In this document: piece by piece, positions 54,462-62,516 of the stretch
Position numbering within the stretch: position 1 is the first letter of the stretch
How the letters are laid out: every line of letters begins with the position of its first letter
Origin: an uncultured Bryobacterales bacterium
GTDB lineage: Bacteria; Acidobacteriota; Terriglobia; Bryobacterales; Bryobacteraceae
Assembly (NCBI GenBank): GCA_937959285.1
Contig: CALGAR010000018.1
Location: forward strand, 117,270-181,269
Direction of reading: 5' to 3'
DNA: 64,000 nt
Position numbers and translations under genes: made by a program
Notes under the pieces: generated by a model
Database searches by the model: none
The model's input: the letters and a program-made list of their open reading frames with translations, nothing else
What the model was told of the DNA's origin: nothing

Positions 54462-56144
54462 ATGAATCGACGAGACTTCACGAAAGCAGTTGCGCTGGCG
54501 CCTGGTGTCGCGGCGAGCGCCGCGAGTGCGCCACCCGCACAGCAGCAGACTTCGGAGGCAAGTTACGACTTTGTGGTCTACGGAGGCACGGCGGCCGGCG
54601 TAATGGCTGCGGTAGCCGCGGCTCGGCAGGGGATGAAGACGGTTCTTCTGGAACCGCGGGACCACGTCGGCGGTATGGCCACAGGAGGGCTTTCGAGGAC
54701 GGACGTCGGCAAGCGCGAATGTATCGGGGGCCTTGCCCTCGAATTCTACATGCGGGTCGGGCTTCGGTACGACGTCCGCCGCTATGACCACTTTGTCGCC
54801 TGGTTTTACGAGCCGAAAGTGGGCGAGAGCGTCATGCTCCAGATGCTGGATGAGGCCGACGTCAAGGTCCTGTTCCGCCACCGCTTGCGGGAGAAGGATG
54901 GAGTCCAATTGTCGAACGGCCGCGTGCGCTCCATCATGACGGAGAACGGCGTCAGAATTTTCGGGAAAGTCTTCGCTGATTGCTCATACGAAGGGGACCT
55001 GATGGCTCAGGCGAAGGTGAGCTATACCTGGGGCCGCGAGTCCATGCAGCAATACGGAGAGTCCCTCGCGGGTGTGCGGGAGAGGACGCCGCTGCATCAG
55101 TTCCTCGTCGATATTCCTGCTCGTGATTCCAGCGGCAGGCTGTATCCGGAAATCAGCGATACAAAGCTCGAAAAGCCGGGCACCGGCGACCGGAAGGTCC
55201 AGGCTTACAACTTCCGCATCATCGCAACGGACAATCCCAACATTCGGATTCCATGGCCGAAGCCTGAAGGGTACGATCCGAAGCGTTATGAGTTGCTGGC
55301 TTTACTACTCAAGGCTGATCAGAAGAGGCTCGGACGCCCTCACGTCTTACATGATTTGACTCTGATTGCGCCGATCCCCAACCGCAAGGCGGACTTCAAC
55401 AACAAAGGTCCTTTCTCCACGGATTACATCGGTAAGAACTACGACTATCCGGAGGGCAGCTACGCCCGGAAGGCCGAGATCTGGGAAGATCACGTCCGCT
55501 ACGTGCAGGGCTTCTACTACTTCCTGGCAAACGACGACCGCGTGCCTCCAACCCTGCAGATGGAAGTAAATAACTGGGGTCTTTGCGCCGACGAGTATGA
55601 AGATACGAACTACTGGCCCCACCAGCTTTACATCCGCGAGGCGCGGCGCATGGTAGGCGAGTACGTGATGACGCAAAAAGACCTCCAGACAGACTTGCGG
55701 AAGCCCGACGTAATTGGAATGGGCAGCTACAACAGCGACTCGCACAACATTCAGCGGATAGAAAACGCCCGGGGATTCGTTGAGAACGAGGGGGACATGC
55801 AGGTTCCCGTCAACCCGTACCAGATTCCCTACAGGACGATCCTGCCCAAGAGACAGGAAGTGACGAACCTCCTTGTGCCAGTTTGCTTCTCGGCGAGCCA
55901 TGTCGCCTACTCGTCTCTGCGAATGGAGCCTCAGTACATGATCATGGGGCATGCCGCGGGTGTGGCGGCCAGCCTGAGCGCTGAAGCAGATAAGCCTGTT
56001 CAGGAGATTGACGTGAAGAAACTCCAGTCGATCCTGTCGGACCAGGGCGCGGTGTTTGAATATGTTGCCATACCGCAATGGTCGGCAATCGGTAAGTTGC
56101 GGACGCGTCTTGTGCCAAAGGGGCCGGTCCGCTGGAATTATTGA
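54462..56144 (+). CDS. Exported FAD-dependent oxidoreductase, copy 2, Tat signal
   Basis: A 560-residue paralogue of the preceding gene. The Tat signal is NRRDFTKAVALAPGVAASAAS. Core blocks are VVYGGTAAGVMAAVAAARQG, HVGGMATGGLSRTDVGKRE, DCSYEGDLMAQAKVSYTWGRE, KADFNNKGPFSTDYIGKNY, YWPHQLYIREARRMVGEYV and LLVPVCFSASHVAYSSLRM. The start is the ATG at 54462, which has GGAGGAACG upstream; the frame stays open for 17 codons before it, but those codons precede the Tat signal. A gap of 82 bases after copy 1 contains no gene. Confidence 0.88.
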   Translation: MNRRDFTKAVALAPGVAASAASAPPAQQQTSEASYDFVVYGGTAAGVMAAVAAARQGMKTVLLEPRDHVGGMATGGLSRTDVGKRECIGGLALEFYMRVGLRYDVRRYDHFVAWFYEPKVGESVMLQMLDEADVKVLFRHRLREKDGVQLSNGRVRSIMTENGVRIFGKVFADCSYEGDLMAQAKVSYTWGRESMQQYGESLAGVRERTPLHQFLVDIPARDSSGRLYPEISDTKLEKPGTGDRKVQAYNFRIIATDNPNIRIPWPKPEGYDPKRYELLALLLKADQKRLGRPHVLHDLTLIAPIPNRKADFNNKGPFSTDYIGKNYDYPEGSYARKAEIWEDHVRYVQGFYYFLANDDRVPPTLQMEVNNWGLCADEYEDTNYWPHQLYIREARRMVGEYVMTQKDLQTDLRKPDVIGMGSYNSDSHNIQRIENARGFVENEGDMQVPVNPYQIPYRTILPKRQEVTNLLVPVCFSASHVAYSSLRMEPQYMIMGHAAGVAASLSAEADKPVQEIDVKKLQSILSDQGAVFEYVAIPQWSAIGKLRTRLVPKGPVRWNY

Positions 56145-56162
56145 GTCAGATAGGAGAAGGTC

Positions 56163-58253
56163 GTGAGCTTTCGGAATAAGGGCCGCCTTGTGGCGGCCGC
56201 TCTCGCTGCCATCGTTGCCTTGGGATGCACATCGTGTTCCGGCAATGGGCGCAAGGCCGACATTGTCATTTATGGTGGAACTTCCGCCGGAATCTCGGCT
56301 GCGATCCAGGCGAAGCGAATGGGGAAGAGCGTCATCGTGCTGGAGCCCGGAACCCACATAGGCGGGCTGACCACCGGCGGTCTTAGCTGGACCGATATCG
56401 GAAACAAGAAGGTCATCGGCGGGATCGCGCTGGAATTCTACAAGCGCATCAAGGCCCACTACGACAAGCCCGAGTCGTGGAAGTGGGAGACCAAGGCCGA
56501 TTACTTCGAGCGCCGGCGAGGGCCGAACCAGATCAATGAAGAGGCGATGTGGACCTTTGAACCCAAGGTGGCTAGCGCCGTCTTCGATCAGATGCTCGAA
56601 GAGGCTGGCGTCAAGATCATCACCCGCGCCCGCCTCGATCTCACGCCCGGCAAAGGCGTCGTCAAGGAAAACGGCCGCATCACCGCTATCGTCATGGAGG
56701 ATGGAACCAGGTATGAGGGGCGTATGTTCATCGACGCCACCTACGAAGGCGATCTCATGGCGAAAGCGGGCGTGAAATATACGATCGGACGGGAGAGCAA
56801 CTCGACGTACGACGAAACCTGGAATGGCTCGCAGCCGGATCACTTTCACTACCATCAGTTCCCGAAAGGCGTCCGCGTGGATCCCTACGTCGTTCCCGGC
56901 AAACCGGAGAGCGGTCTGCTGCCTATCATTGATCCCGAGGGTCCGGGTGAAACAGGCGCGGGCGACAATCGCATCCAGGCTTATTGCTTCCGCATGTGCC
57001 TTACGAACGTTCCCGAAAACAGGCTGCCGATTGAGAAACCCGAGGGCTACGACGAGCGCGATCATGAACTCCTGCTCCGCTTTATCGAGAGCGGGCAGTA
57101 CCATGAACCTTCCAGCAAGTACGACCCGCTTCCCAATCACAAGACGGACACAAACAATCACGGCGCCGTCTCTACCGATTACATGGGCGCGAACTACGAG
57201 TACCCTGAGGGAGACTACGCCACCCGTGAACGCATTATCAAACGCCACGAAGTCTACCAGAAGGGCTACATGTGGACTTTGCAGAACCACCCCCGCGTTC
57301 CGGAAAAGCTGAGGGCTTACTATCGCCAGTGGGGGCTCCCTAAGGATGAGTTTGTTTCTAACGGCGGCTGGCCGACGCAGCTTTACATCCGGGAGGCCCG
57401 GCGCATGATCGGCCCGGTGGTGATGACGGAACACCACATCATGGGGCGGGAGTACGCAAGGGACTCCGTGGGCATGGGCGCTTATGGCATGGACTCCCAC
57501 AACGTGCAGCGCTACGTAACCAAAGAAGGCTACGTGCGCAACGAGGGGAACGTGCAGGTGGGAGGATTCCCGCCCTATCCGATCAGCTATCAGGCGATCG
57601 TGCCGAGGCGGGAAGAGGCAAGCAATCTGCTGGTGCCCGTTTGCCTCTCTGCATCCCATATCGCCTACGGATCGATCCGGATGGAGCCCGTATTTATGGT
57701 CCTTGGGCAATCAGCTGCGACCGCGGCGGCGCTTGCGATCGACTCCAACGTGGCCGTCCAGGATGTCGACTACGCGAGGCTCCGTGAACGCTTGCTCGCG
57801 GATAAGCAGGTCCTCGAAGCGCCTGCGGAGCTCGTCCGCGGCGACCTCGATCCAACGACCATGGAAGGTGTCGTCATCGATGATCCGATGGCGAAGTTGA
57901 GTCCGGCGTGGAAAGGCGCGCGGAGCGATTCACCCCGTCTGGGTTACGCCTACATGCATGACCTTGACGCGAGGGATGGCAAAGCTACCGCGCGCTTCAC
58001 GGTGAAGATGGGGCAGCCGGGCCGCTACAGGGTGAAGCTGCTTTATCCGAAGAAGGAAAATCGAGCCAGCAACACGCCGATTGAAATCGAAGGCGGCGGT
58101 AAGACATATCGTGCCAAGGTCAATCAGCGGAATGAATCGGTCTGGCTCGGGCCCTACGATCTGCCTGCCGAGTTTACGGTAACCGTCACCAATCGGGGGA
58201 CCGACGGCATGGTAGTCGTCGATGGCTTGCAGGTGGCCCCTGCCGTTCAATGA
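56163..58253 (+). CDS. FAD-dependent oxidoreductase lipoprotein with golvesin-like C-terminal domain, copy 3
   Basis: A 696-residue paralogue with a different export signal: a hydrophobic leader LVAAALAAIVALGCTSC that reads as a lipoprotein signal with the lipobox at ALGC. The FAD domain (about 35-550) has VIYGGTSAGISAAIQAKRMG, HIGGLTTGGLSWTDIGNK, DATYEGDLMAKAGVKYT, NNHGAVSTDYMGANYEYPEG and CLSASHIAYGSIRMEPVFM. After residue about 560 comes an extra domain (SPAWKGAR, ATARFTVKMGQPGRYRVKLLY, NTPIEIEGG, YRAKVNQRNESVWLG) that matches the golvesin C-terminal-like beta-sandwich also found in xanthan lyases. The start is a GTG at 56163 after AGGAG. It is the most divergent of the four copies. Confidence 0.85.
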   Translation: MSFRNKGRLVAAALAAIVALGCTSCSGNGRKADIVIYGGTSAGISAAIQAKRMGKSVIVLEPGTHIGGLTTGGLSWTDIGNKKVIGGIALEFYKRIKAHYDKPESWKWETKADYFERRRGPNQINEEAMWTFEPKVASAVFDQMLEEAGVKIITRARLDLTPGKGVVKENGRITAIVMEDGTRYEGRMFIDATYEGDLMAKAGVKYTIGRESNSTYDETWNGSQPDHFHYHQFPKGVRVDPYVVPGKPESGLLPIIDPEGPGETGAGDNRIQAYCFRMCLTNVPENRLPIEKPEGYDERDHELLLRFIESGQYHEPSSKYDPLPNHKTDTNNHGAVSTDYMGANYEYPEGDYATRERIIKRHEVYQKGYMWTLQNHPRVPEKLRAYYRQWGLPKDEFVSNGGWPTQLYIREARRMIGPVVMTEHHIMGREYARDSVGMGAYGMDSHNVQRYVTKEGYVRNEGNVQVGGFPPYPISYQAIVPRREEASNLLVPVCLSASHIAYGSIRMEPVFMVLGQSAATAAALAIDSNVAVQDVDYARLRERLLADKQVLEAPAELVRGDLDPTTMEGVVIDDPMAKLSPAWKGARSDSPRLGYAYMHDLDARDGKATARFTVKMGQPGRYRVKLLYPKKENRASNTPIEIEGGGKTYRAKVNQRNESVWLGPYDLPAEFTVTVTNRGTDGMVVVDGLQVAPAVQ

Positions 58254-58269
58254 TAACTTGGAGCTTACA

Positions 58270-59835
58270 ATGAACCGATTGTTTGCATTCCTTCTGCTCG
58301 GCGGCCTGCCCTTTACCGGGGTTGGCGCCGAGACTTTTGATGTTGTTGTTTATGGTGGAACTTCCGCCGGCGTGACAACCGCCGTAGCAGCTGCACGCGA
58401 GGGCGCTACGGTCGCGCTGCTCGAACCCGGGCGGCATTTAGGCGGTATGTCATCCGGCGGTCTTGGCGCGACCGACTTCGGCAAGCAAGCCACCATCGGC
58501 GGTTTGTCCCGCGAGTTTTATCAGCGGGTTGGAAAGCACTACGGGCAGGAGATCGCCTGGTACTTCGAGCCCAAAGTGGCGGAGAAAGTCTTCAATGAAA
58601 TGGTGACCGAGGCCGGAGTGAAGGTCTTTCTGAACCACCGGCTGAAAGAGAAGAAAGGAGTCAAGAAGAGCGGCAACCGGATCACCGAGATTGTGATGGA
58701 AAACGGAGGGGTCTTCCGCGCCAAGGTATTCGTGGACTGCACCTACGAGGGCGACCTGATGGCCTTCTCTGGAGTCTCTTATACCTGGGGCAGGGAACCG
58801 GCGAGTCAGTACAACGAGAGCTTCGCCGGTGTCCGAGAGCTGGATAAGTATCACTACCACATCTTCCCGAAAGGCATATCGGCCTACGACGAGAACGGCA
58901 AGCTGCTGCCCGAGATTCAGGCGGGGCCGAGAGGCAAGATCGGGGAGGGAGACAAGAAGATACAGGCATATAACTTCCGGATGTGCCTCTCGAAGGACAA
59001 GAACAACCAGGTTCCGTTTCCCAAGCCCGCCAACTACGATCCGAAGCGATACACGTTACTCGCCCGCTTACTGAAGGCGCTGGAGGAACGCGACGGAAAG
59101 CCGCCACGCATGGATCAGTTGGTGATCGTGTCAATGATGCCGAACAACAAGACCGACATCAATAACCGCGGAGGATTTTCGACGGATTATATCGGCAAGA
59201 ACTGGGACTACCCCAATGCAAGCTACAAGCGCCGTGCGGAAATCTGGCAGGAGCACATCGACTACACCGCCGGCTTTTTCTACTTCCTTGCGAACGATCC
59301 TCAAGTGCCGCAATCTCTCCGGGATGAAATCAACCAATGGGGTCTGGCCAAGGATGAGTTCGTAGACACCAACAACTGGCCTCACCAGCTATATATTCGG
59401 GAAGCCCGGCGCATGGTGGCCGACTTCGTCATGACGCAAAAGGATGCGCAAACGGATCTGGTGAAACCCGATTCCATCGCGATGGGCTCATATCAGATCG
59501 ATTCTCATAACATCCAGCGTTATGTTACCGAAGAAGGCTTCGTTCAGAACGAGGGAGACACCGAGGTGCCCTCCAAGCCCTATCAGATTGCCTACCGCGT
59601 GATGACGCCGAAGCGAAAAGAGGCCGCTAACCTTCTTGTTCCTGTCTGTGCTTCCACCTCCCACATCGCATATGGAACACTCCGCATGGAGCCCGTCTTT
59701 ATGGCGCTTGGTCATGCTGCAGGGGTAGCGGCAAAGATGGCGATCGACTCGAACAAGCCGGTTCAGGATATCGACATTCAGGCCCTTCGAGCCCGCCTCC
59801 GGCAGCAGAAGGCCGTCCTGGAGCTGCCCGAATAG
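58270..59835 (+). CDS. Exported FAD-dependent oxidoreductase, copy 4, Sec signal
   Basis: A 521-residue paralogue with a plain signal peptide (NRLFAFLLLGGLPFTGVGA, no twin arginine, no lipobox Cys). Blocks: VVYGGTSAGVTTAVAAAREG, HLGGMSSGGLGATDFGKQ, DCTYEGDLMAFSGVSYTWGRE, KTDINNRGGFSTDYIGKNWDY, WPHQLYIREARRMVADFV and LLVPVCASTSHIAYGTLRM. The start is the ATG at 58270; the frame is open upstream into copy 3 but the signal peptide begins here. A terminator lies 13 bases after the stop, closing the unit that begins with the receptor. Confidence 0.88.
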   Translation: MNRLFAFLLLGGLPFTGVGAETFDVVVYGGTSAGVTTAVAAAREGATVALLEPGRHLGGMSSGGLGATDFGKQATIGGLSREFYQRVGKHYGQEIAWYFEPKVAEKVFNEMVTEAGVKVFLNHRLKEKKGVKKSGNRITEIVMENGGVFRAKVFVDCTYEGDLMAFSGVSYTWGREPASQYNESFAGVRELDKYHYHIFPKGISAYDENGKLLPEIQAGPRGKIGEGDKKIQAYNFRMCLSKDKNNQVPFPKPANYDPKRYTLLARLLKALEERDGKPPRMDQLVIVSMMPNNKTDINNRGGFSTDYIGKNWDYPNASYKRRAEIWQEHIDYTAGFFYFLANDPQVPQSLRDEINQWGLAKDEFVDTNNWPHQLYIREARRMVADFVMTQKDAQTDLVKPDSIAMGSYQIDSHNIQRYVTEEGFVQNEGDTEVPSKPYQIAYRVMTPKRKEAANLLVPVCASTSHIAYGTLRMEPVFMALGHAAGVAAKMAIDSNKPVQDIDIQALRARLRQQKAVLELPE

Positions 59836-59847
59836 CATCACCGCCCG

Positions 59848-59880
59848 GGGACAGGATCACGCGCCTGTCCCTTTTCCCTT
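59848..59880 (+). terminator. Rho-independent terminator after the FAD oxidoreductase cluster
   Basis: A perfect 8-bp stem, GGGACAGG (59848-59855) with CCTGTCCC (59864-59871), closes an ATCACGCG loop and is followed by TTTTCCCTT. It sits 13 bases after copy 4 and 60 bases before the next gene, so the receptor and oxidoreductase unit probably ends here. Confidence 0.88.
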
Positions 59881-59939
59881 CCGACGATTTCGAGGAAATT
59901 CGATAAGATACTGCAAACTCCCGTGGCCTTACTTGCGTA

Positions 59940-62405
59940 ATGGACACTATGAGCCAGCTTCGGCAGGTGCTCCGGCGGCTGCAGAAGTCACCAATGTTTA
60001 CAGCTATGACGCTGGTGACTCTGGCTGCGGGCATCGGAGCGACAAGCGCGATCTTTAGCGTTGTCAACAGCATTCTCCTCAAACCGCTGCCCTATCCCTC
60101 CCCCGAGCGGCTGGTCGGCGTGTGGCACACGGCTCCGGGCATTGATTTCGACCTGCTGAATATGGCGCCGTCCAACTATTACACGTACCGCGACGAGCAG
60201 CGCTCGTTCGAAGACATCGGAATGTGGGACAGCCGCGCGGTCACGGTGACCGGCATTGCGGAGCCGGAGCAGGTCGAATCCCTCGTGGTTACGGATGCGG
60301 TGCTTCCGCTTCTGCGCATCCAGCCGCTTCGAGGCCGCTGGTTCAGCCCGAATGACGACGCACCGAAGAGTCCGCCGACTGCAATGCTGTCGTACGCCTA
60401 CTGGCAGGCGCGCTTTGGCGGCGACCCGAACGTGCTGGGGCGACGCATACTCGTCGATAACGTAGCTCGGGAAGTGATCGGCGTCATGCCTGAGCACTTT
60501 CGCTTCCTCGATCGCAAGCCGGCTCTGATCCTGCCGATGCAGCTCAACCGCAGCGCGGTGCTCATCGGAGAATTCAGCTACCAGTCCATTGCCAGGCTGA
60601 AGCCGGGCGTTACGATTGCGCAGGCGAACGCCGACATTGCCCGCATGCTGCCGATGGTCTCGCAGAAGTTTCCCCTTCCCTCCGGCATGAGTTTGAAGAT
60701 GCTGGAAGACGCGAGGATCGGTCCCCGTGTGCGCCCTTTGAAGGAAGATGTTGTCGGCGATATCGGCAAAGTCCTGTGGGTCCTGATGGCCACGGTGGGG
60801 ATTGTGCTGCTCATCGCGTGCGCAAATGTCGCCAACCTCCTTCTGGTTCGAATGGAAGGAAGGCATCAGGAGCTGGCGATCCGGGCGGCGCTTGGGGCGA
60901 GCCGTGGCCGCATCGTGCGGGAATTGTTGCTGGAGACTGTGCTTCTCGGAGCGATGGGAGGGTTGCTGGGACTTGCTCTTGCCTATGCCGCGATACGCCT
61001 CCTCGTCCGGATCGCTCCGGCCACCCTACCGAGACTGGGAGAGATTTCGATCGATCTGACGGTTGTCGTTTTCACGTTTGGGATCTCGTTACTCTCCGGT
61101 CTGATCTTTGGATCAGGGCCCGCCCTGAAGTATGCCAGCTCGCAGATCATGAATGCCTTGCGGGCAGGAAGCCGCACGTTCACTGACAGCCGAGAGCGTC
61201 ACCGGACCAGGAGCTTTCTCGTCGTGGTTCAAGTGATGTTGGCGGTGGTCCTGCTGATCGGTTCCGGCCTCATGATCCGCACGTTGTACGGTCTGCGGCA
61301 GGTGCACCCAGGGTTTGTGAGACCCGAGCAACTGCTGACGTTCCGGGTCTCGATCCCCTCCGCTCAAGTGGCAGAGCCTGAACGCGTCGCGCGAATGCAT
61401 CACGAGTTTGTGGAAAGAATCGCTGCGATCCCGGAGGTCACCTCCGTCAGCCTTACCAGTTTCGTCACGATGGAGGGCGATTACAACGCCAATCCGGTCT
61501 TTGTCGAAGACCGTTCCGGTTCCGATACACAGCTTCCGCCGTTGCGGCGCTATAAGCATATTTCACCCGGATACTTCCAGACGATGGGCGCCCGGTTGCT
61601 GGCGGGACGCGACTTCACCTGGGTTGACATCCATGAGATGCGCCCGGTGGTCATCATCTCCGAAAACTTCTGCCGCGAGTACTGGAATAGCCCGGCCGAG
61701 GCCTTGGGGAAACGCATTCGGGAGAGTCCGAAGAGCGTTTGGCGTGAAATCATCGGCGTTGTCAGCGACGAAAGAGATGATGGAGTTCATCAAAAGGCCC
61801 CGACAATCGTTTACTGGCCTTTCTTGAAGCGCGATTTGTGGGAGAGCGGAGTTGATGTGTCGCGCAATCTCGCGGTGCTTGTTCGCAGTCCTCGCACGGG
61901 AACCGAGAGCTTTTTGAAGGACGTCCGGAAAGCGGTATGGTCGGTGAATCCGAATGTCCCGCTGGCAAACGTCCGCACAGTGAAGGACGTGTACGACCGC
62001 TCCCTTGCCCGTACTTCGTTTGCATTTGCGATGCTCACGCTTTCGGCCGCCATGGCTCTGCTGCTCGGGCTGGTAGGGATTTACGGCTCCATTTCGTATA
62101 CCGTCTCTCAGCGAACGAAAGAGATCGGAATCCGGATCGCACTGGGAGCGACAAACGAAAGCATTCAACAGATGTTCGTCCGGCACGGTTTGATACTGGC
62201 TGGCATCGGCGTTGCATGCGGCATTGCGGCTGCCGTTCCGCTGACCCGGTTAATGGAAGCTCTCCTTTACGAGGTAAAGCCGGTGGACCCGGCCACCTAC
62301 GGCGCTGTCAGCGGCTTGCTGGTGCTTACTGCTGTGCTTGCCGCCTATCTGCCCGCTCGCCGGGCGACACGAGTCGATCCCCTCACAGCTTTGCGGGCGG
62401 AATAA
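59940..62405 (+). CDS. ADOP-family (MacB/FtsX-like) permease
   Basis: An 821-residue membrane protein with two FtsX-like permease halves and a MacB periplasmic core in each. The N-terminus LRQVLRRLQKSPMFTAMTLV and AAGIGATSAIFSVVNSILL is the pattern of the acidobacterial duplicated orphan permeases, which lack a partner ATPase gene nearby. Membrane segments are near residues 22-45, 275-300, 330-360, 375-395, 420-440, 695-720, 745-770 and 785-810. A role in peptide or lipid export or in mechanotransmission is conceivable, but the substrate is unknown. An ATG at 59949 (MSQLRQ) is an alternative start. It is separated from the FAD cluster by a terminator and is followed by its own. Confidence 0.92.
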   Translation: MDTMSQLRQVLRRLQKSPMFTAMTLVTLAAGIGATSAIFSVVNSILLKPLPYPSPERLVGVWHTAPGIDFDLLNMAPSNYYTYRDEQRSFEDIGMWDSRAVTVTGIAEPEQVESLVVTDAVLPLLRIQPLRGRWFSPNDDAPKSPPTAMLSYAYWQARFGGDPNVLGRRILVDNVAREVIGVMPEHFRFLDRKPALILPMQLNRSAVLIGEFSYQSIARLKPGVTIAQANADIARMLPMVSQKFPLPSGMSLKMLEDARIGPRVRPLKEDVVGDIGKVLWVLMATVGIVLLIACANVANLLLVRMEGRHQELAIRAALGASRGRIVRELLLETVLLGAMGGLLGLALAYAAIRLLVRIAPATLPRLGEISIDLTVVVFTFGISLLSGLIFGSGPALKYASSQIMNALRAGSRTFTDSRERHRTRSFLVVVQVMLAVVLLIGSGLMIRTLYGLRQVHPGFVRPEQLLTFRVSIPSAQVAEPERVARMHHEFVERIAAIPEVTSVSLTSFVTMEGDYNANPVFVEDRSGSDTQLPPLRRYKHISPGYFQTMGARLLAGRDFTWVDIHEMRPVVIISENFCREYWNSPAEALGKRIRESPKSVWREIIGVVSDERDDGVHQKAPTIVYWPFLKRDLWESGVDVSRNLAVLVRSPRTGTESFLKDVRKAVWSVNPNVPLANVRTVKDVYDRSLARTSFAFAMLTLSAAMALLLGLVGIYGSISYTVSQRTKEIGIRIALGATNESIQQMFVRHGLILAGIGVACGIAAAVPLTRLMEALLYEVKPVDPATYGAVSGLLVLTAVLAAYLPARRATRVDPLTALRAE

Positions 62406-62430
62406 ATCTGCCCGCGTTTTTTCTTTTTTC
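62393..62430 (+). terminator. Rho-independent terminator overlapping the end of the ADOP permease gene
   Basis: GCGGGC (62393-62398) pairs with GCCCGC (62410-62415) across an 11-base loop that contains the permease stop codon, followed by GTTTTTTCTTTTTTC. The strong double T-run supports termination. The rest of the gap to 62516 is AT-richer near 62490-62505 and may hold the promoter of the next gene. Confidence 0.82.
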
Positions 62431-62516
62431 GAAGAATCAGAACGTTTTTCGTCGGAAGGATCAGGAATCACCCTCGTGGAGAGCCCGGATTATCTAAAAT
62501 AATAGGTGTGAACGGC

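Noticed and set aside
55347..57710. A 787-codon open frame on the minus strand across copies 2 and 3 of the FAD genes
   Set aside because: Same in-register antisense effect; both sense genes share one frame, so the shadow passes through the boundary. No ribosome site or protein family seen.
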